Shown here: one piece after another, positions 1 to 8,652 of the stretch
How positions within the stretch are numbered: position 1 is the stretch's first letter
How the letters are laid out: every line of letters starts with the position of its first letter
NCBI GenBank assembly: GCA_030539055.1
Contig: JAUNSV010000001.1
Location: 1 to 64,000 of the forward strand
DNA: 64,000 nucleotides
Reading direction: 5' to 3'
Origin: Eubacteriales bacterium
GTDB taxonomy: Bacteria; Bacillota; Clostridia; Lachnospirales; Lachnospiraceae
The notes under the pieces: model-generated
What the model saw: only the letters and a program-made list of their open reading frames with translations
The model's database searches: none
Told to the model about the DNA's origin: nothing
Translations under genes and position numbers: made by a program

Positions 1-1244
1 TCTGTTTGATCCTCTCTTCTTTGGTCATTTATCAATCTATGTATAATATCAAGAGCATCTCGTTCTTCATTATTTAGTAATAAGTCATCTCTTCTTGTTC
101 CAGATTTATTAATATCTATTGCTGGAAATACTCTTCTCTCTTGCAATTTTCTATTAAGCACTAATTCCATATTTCCAGTTCCTTTAAATTCTTCATAAAT
201 AACATCATCCATGCGTGATCCTGTATCAATAAGTGCTGTTGCTAAAATAGTTAAAGATCCACCCTCTTTCATATTCCTAGCTGCACCAAAAAATCTTTTT
301 GGCATATATAATGAAGCTGGATCAAGACCTCCACTTAGCGTTCTTCCAGATGGAGGTACAATCAAATTATAAGCTCTATTTAATCTTGTAATAGAATCGA
401 GCAAAATTATTACATCCATTTTTTGTTCTACTAATCTTTTTGCTCTTTCTATAACCATTTCAGAAACTCTTTTATGTCTTTCTGGCTGCTCATCAAAAGT
501 TGAAAATATAATATCCACTTGATCGCTTTTTACTTCCATTTTCATATCTGTTACTTCTTCTGGTCTTTCATCTATTAAAAGAATAATCAAATGCATATCA
601 CTATTGTATTTTATTATAGCCTTTGCAATCATCTTTAAGAGTGTAGTTTTTCCTGCCTTTGGAGGAGACACTATAAGTCCTCTTTGTCCTTTTCCTATAG
701 GTGAAATCAAATCTAGCATACGAAGTGCTGTGATTTGCTTTTCAGATACCTTTTGCAATATAATTCTTTCATTTGGAAAAATAGGTGTTAGCTTTTCAAA
801 AGATGGTCGATTTATAATTTGTTCTAGTGGAAATCCATTGACAGTATCAATTGATAAAATTGCAGGGAATTTTTCAGATTCACTTTTTATTTTTGATTTA
901 CCTTTTATGATATCTCCTGTTTTTAAATTATATTTTTTCAAAAAAGATATTGATACATATACATCATTTGGGCTTGGAAGAAAATTTTCTCCTCTAATAA
1001 AACCAAAATTATTCTCATTATTAATTTCTAATATACCAGATACTTCTTGAGAATTTTTTTCTTCATTATTCGGCTTAATATTATTATTTGCATTATTATT
1101 GATATTTTTCTTTAATTCATCATCATAAAGCTTAAGAAGTGTATCACAAATTTCTTCTTTATTTTTATTGCTCACTTTAATACCTTTCACTTTCGCTAAT
1201 TCTTTTAATTCAATAAGTGGCAAAGACATTAATTTTTCTTTCAT
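1..1244 (-). CDS. rho: Transcription termination factor Rho (C-terminus outside window)
   Basis: RNA-dependent hexameric helicase that ends transcription. I translated the minus strand from the ATG at 1244, which has an AAGGAG ribosome site just upstream. The first ~45 residues look like the Rho N-terminal helical domain (MSLPLIELKELAKVKGI). An Asn-rich linker follows, then the cold-shock-type RNA-binding fold (GILEINNENNFGFIRG) and the ATPase core with the P-loop PPKAGKTTL and the conserved LLIDERPEEVTDM and LLDSITRLNRAYN segments. The frame is open to base 1, so about 414 residues are visible and only the extreme C-terminus is missing. It is divergent from the small gene at 1299. Confidence 0.97.
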   Translation of the reverse strand, partial: MKEKLMSLPLIELKELAKVKGIKVSNKNKEEICDTLLKLYDDELKKNINNNANNNIKPNNEEKNSQEVSGILEINNENNFGFIRGENFLPSPNDVYVSISFLKKYNLKTGDIIKGKSKIKSESEKFPAILSIDTVNGFPLEQIINRPSFEKLTPIFPNERIILQKVSEKQITALRMLDLISPIGKGQRGLIVSPPKAGKTTLLKMIAKAIIKYNSDMHLIILLIDERPEEVTDMKMEVKSDQVDIIFSTFDEQPERHKRVSEMVIERAKRLVEQKMDVIILLDSITRLNRAYNLIVPPSGRTLSGGLDPASLYMPKRFFGAARNMKEGGSLTILATALIDTGSRMDDVIYEEFKGTGNMELVLNRKLQERRVFPAIDINKSGTRRDDLLLNNEERDALDIIHRLINDQRREDQT

Positions 1245-1276
1245 ACAAGCTCCTTGTTTTTTCTTATATTTTTTAG

Positions 1277-1282
1277 TATAAT
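1277..1282 (+). promoter_or_regulatory. Sigma-A type promoter -10 for the small membrane protein gene
   Basis: TATAAT at 1277-1282 is preceded by TTGTTT at 1254-1259 with a 17-base spacer. The predicted start point, near 1289, leaves a leader of only about ten bases that still holds a GGAGG site at 1290-1294. The promoter lies between rho and this gene and fires away from rho. Confidence 0.6.
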
Positions 1283-1298
1283 GACCATCGGAGGACAT

Positions 1299-1886
1299 AT
1301 GCCAAAAATTTTGAAATTTTTCTTATATATATTCTTACCTTACATTGCTATCAATGGTGGTATTTTATTTTTTATTATACAAAAACCTACTATTACTATT
1401 TTAACAAGCGAGAGTAGTACATACAGTCAATCACAAATCAAATTTAATGTAAAATGTAATATTCCTCTTACTAAAGTAAGTGCTTCAATTGAGGGAAAAG
1501 ATATGCCAATTACTAAAACAAATGGCAATTACAATGTAACTCCTGAAATCAATGGTTCTTTAGTTATTAGTTGCACAGCATTGAATGGTATAAAAACAAA
1601 TGAATATTATCAAATAAATGCTTTTGATGATCAACCACCAACTATAGATGATTCTCAAACTTCTCTTACAGCAAGTGTTTTGACTTTAGTTGTTAGTGAT
1701 GGTCAATCTGGTATTAATTTTGAAAATATTTTTGCAATAGACTCAACAAATAAAAAAGTATATCCAGATTATACAAATCAATCTACAGGCATAGTACAAT
1801 TTAAAATGGAAACAAAAAGTTTAACAGTTCATATTGAAGATATATCGGGAAATTCTTTTGAAAAAACATATACTAATACAAAATAA
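1299..1886 (+). CDS. Hypothetical membrane-anchored extracellular protein
   Basis: A 195-residue protein of unknown function. I chose the ATG at 1299 because GGAGG lies just upstream; a TTG 45 bases earlier falls inside the promoter. Residues ~4-27 form one hydrophobic segment (signal anchor). The rest is polar and beta-rich, with two probable Ig-like strand sets; the second begins near FDDQPPTIDD and contains the DGQSGI and IEDISGN turns seen in bacterial Ig-like or cadherin-like domains. No catalytic motif is visible. It has its own promoter and is the only plus-strand gene in the first 21 kb, converging on lysS. Confidence 0.75.
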   Translation: MPKILKFFLYIFLPYIAINGGILFFIIQKPTITILTSESSTYSQSQIKFNVKCNIPLTKVSASIEGKDMPITKTNGNYNVTPEINGSLVISCTALNGIKTNEYYQINAFDDQPPTIDDSQTSLTASVLTLVVSDGQSGINFENIFAIDSTNKKVYPDYTNQSTGIVQFKMETKSLTVHIEDISGNSFEKTYTNTK

Positions 1887-1903
1887 GTAAAGAAAAAACA
1901 TTA

Positions 1904-3409
1904 TTATGATAATTTTTCTAGCTTCATTGTTGGAAATAAAAGCACATCTCTAATTGCTTGTGAATTAGTAAAAAGCATAACCATTCTATCTATTCCATAA
2001 CCTATTCCACCAGTTGGTGGCATTCCTATCATTAAAGCATTTAAAAAATCCTCATCTATTTCATTTGCTTCTTCATCGCCAAGAGCTTTCAATTTTTCTT
2101 GTGCTTCAAATCTTTCTCTTTGATCAAGTGGGTCATTGAGTTCTGAATAAGCATTCGCCATTTCCCTGCCTAATATATATAATTCAAATCTTTCTACATA
2201 ATTTTCATCATCACTTTTTTTCTTTGTAAGTGGAGATACTTCAATAGGGTGATCTATTATAAATGTAGGTTGAACAAGCTTATCCTCTACATATTTATCA
2301 AAAAGGAGTGATAGTATATCCCCTTTTTTGTGTCTTTTTTCATCAAATTCTATTTCATATTTTTTTGCTAATTGAAAAGCTTCTTCATCACTATGTATAT
2401 CATTAAAATCTATTTGGGCATATTTATTTAGAGCTTCTTTCATACTCATCTTTTCAAAGGGTTTAGAAAAATCTAATTCTATATCACCATATTTTATATT
2501 AAGTGAACCACATACTTTTTCGCATACTCTTTTATATAAACTTTCTGTAAGCTCCATCATACCATTATAGTCTGTATACGCTTGATATAATTCTAATAAT
2601 GTAAATTCTGGATTATGCCTTGTGTCTGTTCCCTCATTTCTAAACACTCTACCTATTTCATAAACTTTTTCAAAACCACCTACAATTAATCTCTTTAAAT
2701 ATAATTCCAATGAAATGCGTAATTTTATATCTTCATCAAGTGCGTTAAAATGAGTTTCAAAAGGTCTTGCATTTGCTCCACCAGCATTATGCACTAACAT
2801 TGGAGTTTCTACTTCCATAAAATCTCTTTCTTCTAAAAAATCTCTAATTACTTTAATTATTTTTGATCGCTTTTTAAATGTATCTTTTACTTCTTCATTC
2901 ATTATGAGATCTATATATCTTTGACGATATCTAAGATCTGTATCAGTCATTCCATGAAATTTTTCTGGTAGTACTTGCAAAGATTTAGATAATAATATTA
3001 CTTCTTTTGCATGTATTGATATTTCTCCAGTTTTTGTTTTAAAAACAAAACCTTTTATACCTATAATATCACCTATATCAAATTTTTTAAAATCACTATA
3101 TTGATCTTCTCCTATTTCATCTCTTGCTACATAAGCTTGAATATTACCATCTCTATCCGAGATATTGCAAAAAGAAGCCTTACCCATAATTCTTTTCAAC
3201 ATTAGTCTGCCAGCTACACTTACATCTTTATTTTCAAACAAAGAAAAAGAATCCTTTATTTCTTTAGTATGATTAGTAACATCATATTTAGTAATTAAAA
3301 AAGGATTCTTGCCTTTTTGTACAAGCTCATTGTATTTATCCATTCTTGCTTGTAAAATATGATTTAAATCTTCTGTAGTACTTACATTTGTATTGTTTTG
3401 ATTATCCAT
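1904..3409 (-). CDS. lysS: Lysyl-tRNA synthetase, class II
   Basis: Charges tRNA-Lys with lysine using ATP. The 501-residue protein has the N-terminal OB-fold anticodon-binding domain (~50-150) and the class II catalytic core with motif 2 (GRVFRNEGTDTRHNPEFT) and motif 3 (GIGYGIDRMVM, about 468-478). I prefer the ATG at 3409, which follows an AAAGAGAAG site; a TTG five codons upstream gives a longer frame but overlaps that site. It is the last gene of a minus-strand run after greA, with only ~26 bases between them. Confidence 0.97.
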   Translation of the reverse strand: MDNQNNTNVSTTEDLNHILQARMDKYNELVQKGKNPFLITKYDVTNHTKEIKDSFSLFENKDVSVAGRLMLKRIMGKASFCNISDRDGNIQAYVARDEIGEDQYSDFKKFDIGDIIGIKGFVFKTKTGEISIHAKEVILLSKSLQVLPEKFHGMTDTDLRYRQRYIDLIMNEEVKDTFKKRSKIIKVIRDFLEERDFMEVETPMLVHNAGGANARPFETHFNALDEDIKLRISLELYLKRLIVGGFEKVYEIGRVFRNEGTDTRHNPEFTLLELYQAYTDYNGMMELTESLYKRVCEKVCGSLNIKYGDIELDFSKPFEKMSMKEALNKYAQIDFNDIHSDEEAFQLAKKYEIEFDEKRHKKGDILSLLFDKYVEDKLVQPTFIIDHPIEVSPLTKKKSDDENYVERFELYILGREMANAYSELNDPLDQRERFEAQEKLKALGDEEANEIDEDFLNALMIGMPPTGGIGYGIDRMVMLFTNSQAIRDVLLFPTMKLEKLS

Positions 3410-3435
3410 TATCTTCTCTTTCAATTAGAAAATAT

Positions 3436-3912
3436 TTATTTTGTTTTTATTTCTAATATTTTAAATTTAGCCTTTCCTTGAAGATTGTCTACTTCTACTT
3501 CTTCTCCAACTTTATGTCCAAGGAGAGCTTTTCCAAGTGGTGATTCATTGGAAATTTTACCATTTAAAGAATCTGCTTCTGTAGCACCAACAATTTTATA
3601 TTCTAACTCTTCTTTATACTCTTCATCATATATTTTTACTTTTGTTCCAATAGAAACTCTTCCTTTTTGAATATCGCCTTTATCTACGACTTCTATATTT
3701 TTCAAAATAGCTTCTATCTCTGCAATGCGTGCTTCTATGTCTCTTTGTTCATCTTTTGCTGCATCATATTCTGCATTCTCAGATAAATCGCCTTGCTCTC
3801 TTGCTTCTTTTATTTTTTCAGCTACTTCAGCTCTTCTTTTTACTTTTAAATTATTTAATTCATCTTCGTATTTTTGTAAACCCTCTATGGTTATTACTCT
3901 CTTTTCTACCAT
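3436..3912 (-). CDS. greA: Transcription elongation factor GreA
   Basis: Rescues backtracked RNA polymerase by stimulating transcript cleavage. The 158 residues match the family length. The N-terminal coiled coil includes the acidic tip region around [19 protein letters not shown] (residues ~39-57), and the C-terminal domain is FKBP-like ([18 protein letters not shown]). A GAGG ribosome site precedes the ATG at 3912. It sits between dusB and lysS, an arrangement common in Firmicutes. Confidence 0.97.
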   Translation of the reverse strand: MVEKRVITIEGLQKYEDELNNLKVKRRAEVAEKIKEAREQGDLSENAEYDAAKDEQRDIEARIAEIEAILKNIEVVDKGDIQKGRVSIGTKVKIYDEEYKEELEYKIVGATEADSLNGKISNESPLGKALLGHKVGEEVEVDNLQGKAKFKILEIKTK

Positions 3913-3948
3913 TTTATTCCTCTTTCAATATTTTGTCCACATAATATA

Positions 3949-4908
3949 CTAAACTTCATCTATTTTGTCAATTAATATTTTAATACTATCATAGTTAGTT
4001 TCGGAATTAATTTGTGATAATATAACTTTTCTATTTGTAAATCCTTTTAAATACCAAGCTATATGCTTTCTGATTTCTAAAAGAGCTACTCTTTCTCCTT
4101 TATATTTTATCATTAAGCTTAAATGTTCTAGTATTGTATCCTTTATCTCTTTTTTGCTTGGTCGTTTGGATATTTGCTTTCCCTCTATTTTTTCCAAACA
4201 CTCTCTTATTAACCAAGGGTTCCCCATAATTCCTCTTGCAAGTGCTATTGCATCCACTTTAGAATAATTATACATTTCATTTGCTTTTTCTGCATCCCAT
4301 ATATCTCCATTGCCTATAACTGGTATATGTAATGCTTCTTTTACTTCTTTTATAATATCCCAATGTGCATTTCCAGAGTAATACTCATCTCTTGTGCGTG
4401 CGTGTATAGTTATAGCACTAGCTCCACACTCCTCACACATTTTAGCAAAAGGAAGTGCATTAATACTTTTTTTTGTAAATCCAAGTCGAATTTTTACTGT
4501 AATGGGTTTTTTTACCACTCTAACTAAAGTATCAATTATTCTTTTTGCATTTTCTGTATCTTTCATTAGGTAACTGCCCTCATGATTGTTTACTACCTTA
4601 GGTACTGGGCAACCCATATTTATATCTATAATATCAAAATTATCTTTATACTTATTTGCCATAGTAGACATAATAATAGGGTCATTACCAAAAAGTTGCA
4701 AAGCTATTGGTCTTTCTTCATCTACAGTTTGTAAAAGAATATTATTATGTTTATTATTATAAAAAAGTCCTTTTGCAGAAATTAATTCTGTGAATACTAA
4801 AGACGGATTAAATTTTTTACAAATCAATCTATATGGTAAATCTAATACTCCAGCCATTGGTGCAAGTACTATACTATTTTGTATTTCCACATTTCCTATT
4901 TTAAACAT
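3949..4908 (-). CDS. dusB: tRNA-dihydrouridine synthase (DusB type)
   Basis: FMN- and NADPH-dependent enzyme that reduces specific uridines of tRNA to dihydrouridine. The 319-residue TIM-barrel protein starts with the conserved VLAPMAGV segment. It carries the catalytic cysteine at position 100 in INMGCPVPKVV, followed by the HEGSYLM loop, and has ITIHARTR and IPVIGNGDIW in the later strands. Its start overlaps the end of the upstream ROK kinase gene by eight bases, implying coupled translation. Confidence 0.95.
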   Translation of the reverse strand: MFKIGNVEIQNSIVLAPMAGVLDLPYRLICKKFNPSLVFTELISAKGLFYNNKHNNILLQTVDEERPIALQLFGNDPIIMSTMANKYKDNFDIIDINMGCPVPKVVNNHEGSYLMKDTENAKRIIDTLVRVVKKPITVKIRLGFTKKSINALPFAKMCEECGASAITIHARTRDEYYSGNAHWDIIKEVKEALHIPVIGNGDIWDAEKANEMYNYSKVDAIALARGIMGNPWLIRECLEKIEGKQISKRPSKKEIKDTILEHLSLMIKYKGERVALLEIRKHIAWYLKGFTNRKVILSQINSETNYDSIKILIDKIDEV

Positions 4909-5881
4909 ACATTCTATCTAATATTAATTTGCAAGCTCCATACATTCCAGCATCGTTACCAAGAGTTGCTACTTTTATTGGTGTTTTTTCTATTCGAAGA
5001 GTTGCCCATTCGTCTCTATACTTTTTAACTTTATCAATTAAAAAATCACCAGCTTTGCTAATACCACCACCTATTAAAAAAACTTCTGGGTCAATTATAT
5101 TTGTCAAAATAGAAATAGCTAATCCTAATTTTTTTGACATATCATCTACTATTTCTGTTGCTATGGAATCTCCATTTTTTGCTTCATTAAATATATCTTT
5201 TACTTCTAATTTACTAATATCATAATTTCTTAATGTAGAATTTTCTTTTGTATTTTGTAATTTTTTTTTCGTTTTATATAATATCCCAGGGGATGCACAA
5301 AATTGTTCTAAGCAACCTAAAGATCCACAATTACAGTTATAATCTACATCATCAGATATATGTATATGCCCTATTTCTCCACCAACTCCCATTGTTCCAT
5401 CTAGTACTTTTCCATCAATTACTATACCACCGCCTACTCCAGTACCAAGTGTAATAATTATAGCATTTTTTGCACCCTCGCCTGCACCTTTCCATATTTC
5501 ACCAAGGGCTGCTAAATTGGCATCATTACCAACTCTCACAATAATTTTTTCTTTATTATACTCTTTGGGAAGAAGATCTAATACTTCTTTTCTTAAATCT
5601 TTTTTTTCTGTCCAAAATAAATTTACACATTTTAATACATATTTGCATTCTCTTGTAGGTCCTGGAACAGTAATGCCAATTCCCTCCAAAGCATTTTTAT
5701 CTAACTTTAGTTGTGTAATATTTTCATCTATTGCACTTATCATATTAGGAATAATTCTTGTACCATTGTCTTCTCTGTCGCTTTTAATCACAAATTTATG
5801 TTGAATCTCGCCATCTAATGTAAAAATACCTGCTTTCATAGATGTACCGCCAATATCTATTGCAACAATATATGGTATCAT
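4901..5881 (-). CDS. ROK-family sugar kinase, probable glucokinase
   Basis: ATP-dependent phosphorylation of a hexose, most likely glucose. The 326-residue protein has the N-terminal phosphate-binding motif AIDIGGTSMKAG (7-18), a catalytic Asp at 120 in GNDANLA, and the ROK zinc site: His172 (GHIHI) with Cys183, Cys185 and Cys190 in CNCGSLGCLEQF. There is no N-terminal winged-helix domain, so it is a kinase rather than a NagC/XylR-type repressor. An ATAGGAGAG site precedes the ATG. It follows a sugar-binding lipoprotein gene by 31 bases, which fits sugar use. Confidence 0.9.
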   Translation of the reverse strand: MIPYIVAIDIGGTSMKAGIFTLDGEIQHKFVIKSDREDNGTRIIPNMISAIDENITQLKLDKNALEGIGITVPGPTRECKYVLKCVNLFWTEKKDLRKEVLDLLPKEYNKEKIIVRVGNDANLAALGEIWKGAGEGAKNAIIITLGTGVGGGIVIDGKVLDGTMGVGGEIGHIHISDDVDYNCNCGSLGCLEQFCASPGILYKTKKKLQNTKENSTLRNYDISKLEVKDIFNEAKNGDSIATEIVDDMSKKLGLAISILTNIIDPEVFLIGGGISKAGDFLIDKVKKYRDEWATLRIEKTPIKVATLGNDAGMYGACKLILDRMYV

Positions 5882-5912
5882 AATACTCTCCTATAAATTA
5901 AAAATTTTTTTT

Positions 5913-6977
5913 TCAATTATAAATTGTTGGCTCAATAACAAGTGTAGGTATATTTATTAATCCATTATGTGTATTATTTTTTATTTTAATATTATTATAA
6001 TTTGCATCAACAATATCATTTATTAAATTTACAAGTTCTTTAGTGAAAGTATTTGTATCATTGTATATGGACATAGATTGTAAATTGTTGTTTATGTTCT
6101 CTTTAGCTTCAACAGAAAGAGTAGCACCTGTAATTATAGGCATATTTGTATTATTATAATTTGCTTCCAATAAAGCTTCTATAATACCACTCGATATATC
6201 ATCATTAGGCGATAAAATTGCATCTATTTTTGCATTGTTAGGCGAATCTTTTAAACCATTTGGAGAATACTTTTGATTTTTTATTAGTAAAGTCATTCTT
6301 TTTTTTGCTTCATCTTTTGAAGAATTAAAAATGCAACATTGAGATTTTTCTTTTTGAAATGACACTATTTTTATTCTTTTGCTCTCTATATAGGGTTCCA
6401 GAATTTTCATTGCTTGATTAAAATACTTGTTTGAATTAATATCCTCTGGTGATAATGCAAAAAGTTCTATGTTAAAAATTGCTTCATTATTATTAATATC
6501 TAATTTATCAATAATATATTTTGCTTGAAGTTCACCCCAATTATCATCATTTGAAGTTATATAATAATCTATTCCTTCAATATTATTAATTAAATTATCA
6601 TATAGTATAATTATAATTCCTTTTCTTTTAGCTCTATTAATTGAGATTTCAATATCTTTTGGAGCAATGGTTGCTATTATAATAATATTACAATTATCAT
6701 TTATTAAAAAATCAATTTGTTCTTTTTGCGATAAATTTGACTCTTTATCAAAAAATAAATTTATATCATAATCATTATTTTTTAATTGTTTTTCTAGTAG
6801 TAAAGCTTCCTCTTCCCACCTTGGTATACTCCTACTTGGAAAAGAAATTCCTACTTTTACTTTTGTACTTATTTGATTTGATAATTCATCATTCATTAAT
6901 ATTGTATCTTGCTTTTGGCAAGAACACATTAAAAAAATATATAAAAAACAAAAATATATTGTAATTATTTTTTTCAT
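5913..6977 (-). CDS. ChvE-like monosaccharide-binding lipoprotein
   Basis: Extracytoplasmic sugar-binding protein of the periplasmic-binding-protein type I fold. I start it at the ATG at 6977 (354 residues), eight bases after the stop of the MIP gene; a TTG at 7001 would lengthen it without a better ribosome site. Residues 1-20 form a lipoprotein signal ending at MCSC. The body follows the ChvE/multiple-monosaccharide-binding pattern: GISFPSRSIPRWEEE, then IIIIATIAPKDIE, IILYDNLINN, DYYITSNDDNWGELQ, DAILSPNDDISSGI and QSMSIYNDTNTF. No ABC permease or ATPase lies nearby, so it may serve a transporter encoded elsewhere or act as a sensor. Confidence 0.85.
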   Translation of the reverse strand: MKKIITIYFCFLYIFLMCSCQKQDTILMNDELSNQISTKVKVGISFPSRSIPRWEEEALLLEKQLKNNDYDINLFFDKESNLSQKEQIDFLINDNCNIIIIATIAPKDIEISINRAKRKGIIIILYDNLINNIEGIDYYITSNDDNWGELQAKYIIDKLDINNNEAIFNIELFALSPEDINSNKYFNQAMKILEPYIESKRIKIVSFQKEKSQCCIFNSSKDEAKKRMTLLIKNQKYSPNGLKDSPNNAKIDAILSPNDDISSGIIEALLEANYNNTNMPIITGATLSVEAKENINNNLQSMSIYNDTNTFTKELVNLINDIVDANYNNIKIKNNTHNGLINIPTLVIEPTIYN

Positions 6978-6985
6978 AAAAATTT

Positions 6986-7705
6986 TTATAAACTTGGCCA
7001 AGGAATATATTTAAAAAGTAATATTGCTAATATTGATGCTACTATCATACTAATGAGAGTGCATATAGAATATTTCCAATTAATTTGTATTTTATTTTCA
7101 TCTTTTATATTTGAAATATAAAATATTAATTTGCATGGTATATCTCTAAGTGGATTCATAGCAAAATACGATAAATCGCCAAGGCATATTCCTATGCATA
7201 ATATTATAATAAACAAAAAGAAATAATTAAGCCCTCCAGCCATTCCCCATACCATAGAAACGCCTTTAATAGAAAAAGTTAAAACAAAAGATATTACAAA
7301 TTCTTTTATCAAATAGCTTAATAAATTTTCATCTTTTACTACATTTGTATAACAAATTAATTTATCTTCATTATTTATTTTTTTTAAGTCGTTCATATAT
7401 ACAAATGAAAAAAGAATACATCCAATCAAAGCTCCTACTATTTGCATAATGATATAACCTGCTAAGAAGCTTACTTTTAATGATCCACCTATACTCAATG
7501 CAATACTCAAAGCAGGAGAAAAATGTGCACCTGATGATGTACCAAAAATATAAGCAGCAATAACCCACGCACTAGCCCATACTAGAGATGTATATATTTT
7601 TGAACTCAAATTATTATCTTTCTTTTTTGCGTATTGAAGCATTCCTGCATTGCCTAAAAATATAAGCATAGCACTTCCAATTAATTCTCCAAAATAAATA
7701 ATCAT
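6986..7705 (-). CDS. MIP-family channel (aquaporin/glycerol facilitator-like) with altered NPA motifs
   Basis: Six-helix channel of the major intrinsic protein family, 239 residues. The ATG at 7705 follows GGAGGAC; the longer open frame upstream is only the tRNA-Glu region read through. The first half-helix motif is SGAHFSPALSIA, with Ser in place of Asn of NPA. The second is YFAMNPLRDIP, with Leu in place of Ala but keeping the Arg-Asp pair typical of glycerol-type members. The substrate is therefore uncertain. It lies downstream of two tRNA genes and upstream of the sugar-binding lipoprotein gene. Confidence 0.85.
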   Translation of the reverse strand: MIIYFGELIGSAMLIFLGNAGMLQYAKKKDNNLSSKIYTSLVWASAWVIAAYIFGTSSGAHFSPALSIALSIGGSLKVSFLAGYIIMQIVGALIGCILFSFVYMNDLKKINNEDKLICYTNVVKDENLLSYLIKEFVISFVLTFSIKGVSMVWGMAGGLNYFFLFIIILCIGICLGDLSYFAMNPLRDIPCKLIFYISNIKDENKIQINWKYSICTLISMIVASILAILLFKYIPWPSL

Positions 7706-7731
7706 AAAAGTCCTCCATTTATTAAAAATAT

Positions 7732-7760
7732 AAGCCCGAGAAAAGTATTCCCTCGGGCTT
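7732..7760 (-). terminator. Hairpin after the tRNA pair (terminator or attenuator)
   Basis: AAGCCCGAG (7732-7740) and CTCGGGCTT (7752-7760) form a 9-bp GC-rich stem with an 11-base loop. Read on the minus strand it follows tRNA-Glu and is trailed by an interrupted T run, so termination may be partial and let transcription continue into the MIP gene. Confidence 0.7.
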
Positions 7761-7765
7761 TTTAA

Positions 7766-7837
7766 TGACGCCAACGGGAATCGAACCCGTGATACCACCG
7801 TGAAAGGGTGATGTCTTAACCGCTTGACCATGGCGCC
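7766..7837 (-). tRNA. tRNA-Glu (anticodon TTC)
   Basis: Seventy-two bases including the discriminator fold into a full cloverleaf. The acceptor stem is GGCGCCA with TGGCGTC. The anticodon loop CTTTCAC gives TTC, and the T arm contains GGTTCGATTCC. The 3' CCA is not encoded. It lies ~37 bases downstream of tRNA-Cys. Confidence 0.95.
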
Positions 7838-7874
7838 ATAAGAAATATTATATAAATGTAATCACAAAACCACA

Positions 7875-7945
7875 AGGCGACGGCCGGATTTGAACCGGCG
7901 ATCAGGGTGTTGCAGACCCACGCCTTACCACTTGGCTACATCGCC
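7875..7945 (-). tRNA. tRNA-Cys (anticodon GCA)
   Basis: Seventy-one bases fold into a cloverleaf. The acceptor is GGCGATG with CGTCGCC, the D arm is AGCCAAGTGGTAAGG, and the anticodon loop CTGCAAC gives GCA. The T arm holds GGTTCAAATCC and the discriminator base is T, as usual for tRNA-Cys. CCA is not encoded. Confidence 0.95.
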
Positions 7946-7968
7946 GAAATATTAATCACAGCGTTTGA

Positions 7969-7997
7969 ATTTTACTCTAAAAATATGTTATTGTCAA
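7969..7997 (-). promoter_or_regulatory. Promoter of the tRNA-Cys/tRNA-Glu unit
   Basis: On the minus strand a perfect TTGACA (7997-7992) is followed after 17 bases by TAAAAT (7974-7969). The start would be near 7962, about 17 bases before the mature tRNA-Cys. It is among the closest matches to the sigma-A consensus in the window, as expected for tRNA genes. Confidence 0.85.
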
Positions 7998-8057
7998 GTA
8001 TAATTTATAAAAAACAGCAATAAATTAGTCATATTATAGCCACCAAAAATTCTAATT

Positions 8058-8648
8058 TTATTCATCTATTATTTTATCAAAAATTTCATATATCTTAGTT
8101 AAGTTTTCTTTTTTTGTTGCTGAAAACGGAATAATAATACAACTTTCTGTCAAAAATAAAGTATCTCTTATACATTTTAATTTTTCATCTAATTCGCTCT
8201 TTTTTATTTTATCTAATTTTGTTGCTACTATAATTGGCTCGTATCCTGTATTATTTACTATGAATTGGTACATTTGCTCATCTAATTTTGTTGGACTATG
8301 CCTAATATCTACAAGCATAATTATTTCTTCTATGTCTTTTGAATTTTGAAAATAATTATTTATTAATTTATTCCAATTATCTTTTTCATTTTTTGATACT
8401 TTTGCATACCCATAGCCTGGAATATCAACTAAATAGAATTTTTCATTTACCAAATAGTAATTTATTGTTCTAGTTTTTCCTGGTGTATTGGATACTCTTG
8501 CAAGTTTTTTTCGATTTAAAAAAACATTAATAAAAGAAGATTTTCCAACATTAGATTTACCTACTATAACAAATTCTTTTTTATGTGTAATAGGTACTTT
8601 GCTACTTGGACCTATTACAATTTCTAATTCACTTTTTTTTATTAACAT
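8058..8648 (-). CDS. engB: Ribosome biogenesis GTP-binding protein EngB (YsxC/YihA)
   Basis: Essential GTPase needed for assembly of the large ribosomal subunit. With the ATG at 8648, four bases after the ddl stop, it has 196 residues, the family length; a TTG at 8699 inside ddl is less likely. The G1 motif is GKSNVGKSS (30-38), G3 is VDIPGYGYAKV and G4 is ATKLDKIK, all in the TrmE-Era-EngA-EngB order. It is the last gene of the long run that begins at lepB. Confidence 0.95.
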   Translation of the reverse strand: MLIKKSELEIVIGPSSKVPITHKKEFVIVGKSNVGKSSFINVFLNRKKLARVSNTPGKTRTINYYLVNEKFYLVDIPGYGYAKVSKNEKDNWNKLINNYFQNSKDIEEIIMLVDIRHSPTKLDEQMYQFIVNNTGYEPIIVATKLDKIKKSELDEKLKCIRDTLFLTESCIIIPFSATKKENLTKIYEIFDKIIDE

Positions 8649-8652
8649 ATTA

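Noticed and set aside
604-1050. Open frame of 148 codons on the plus strand inside rho
   Set aside because: The minus strand encodes a clear Rho protein across the same bases; the plus-strand translation has no family pattern and no ribosome site.
7706-7831. Longer start for the MIP gene and a possible fusion to upstream sequence
   Set aside because: The extra codons translate the tRNA-Glu gene and terminator hairpin; the ATG at 7705 has a strong GGAGG site.
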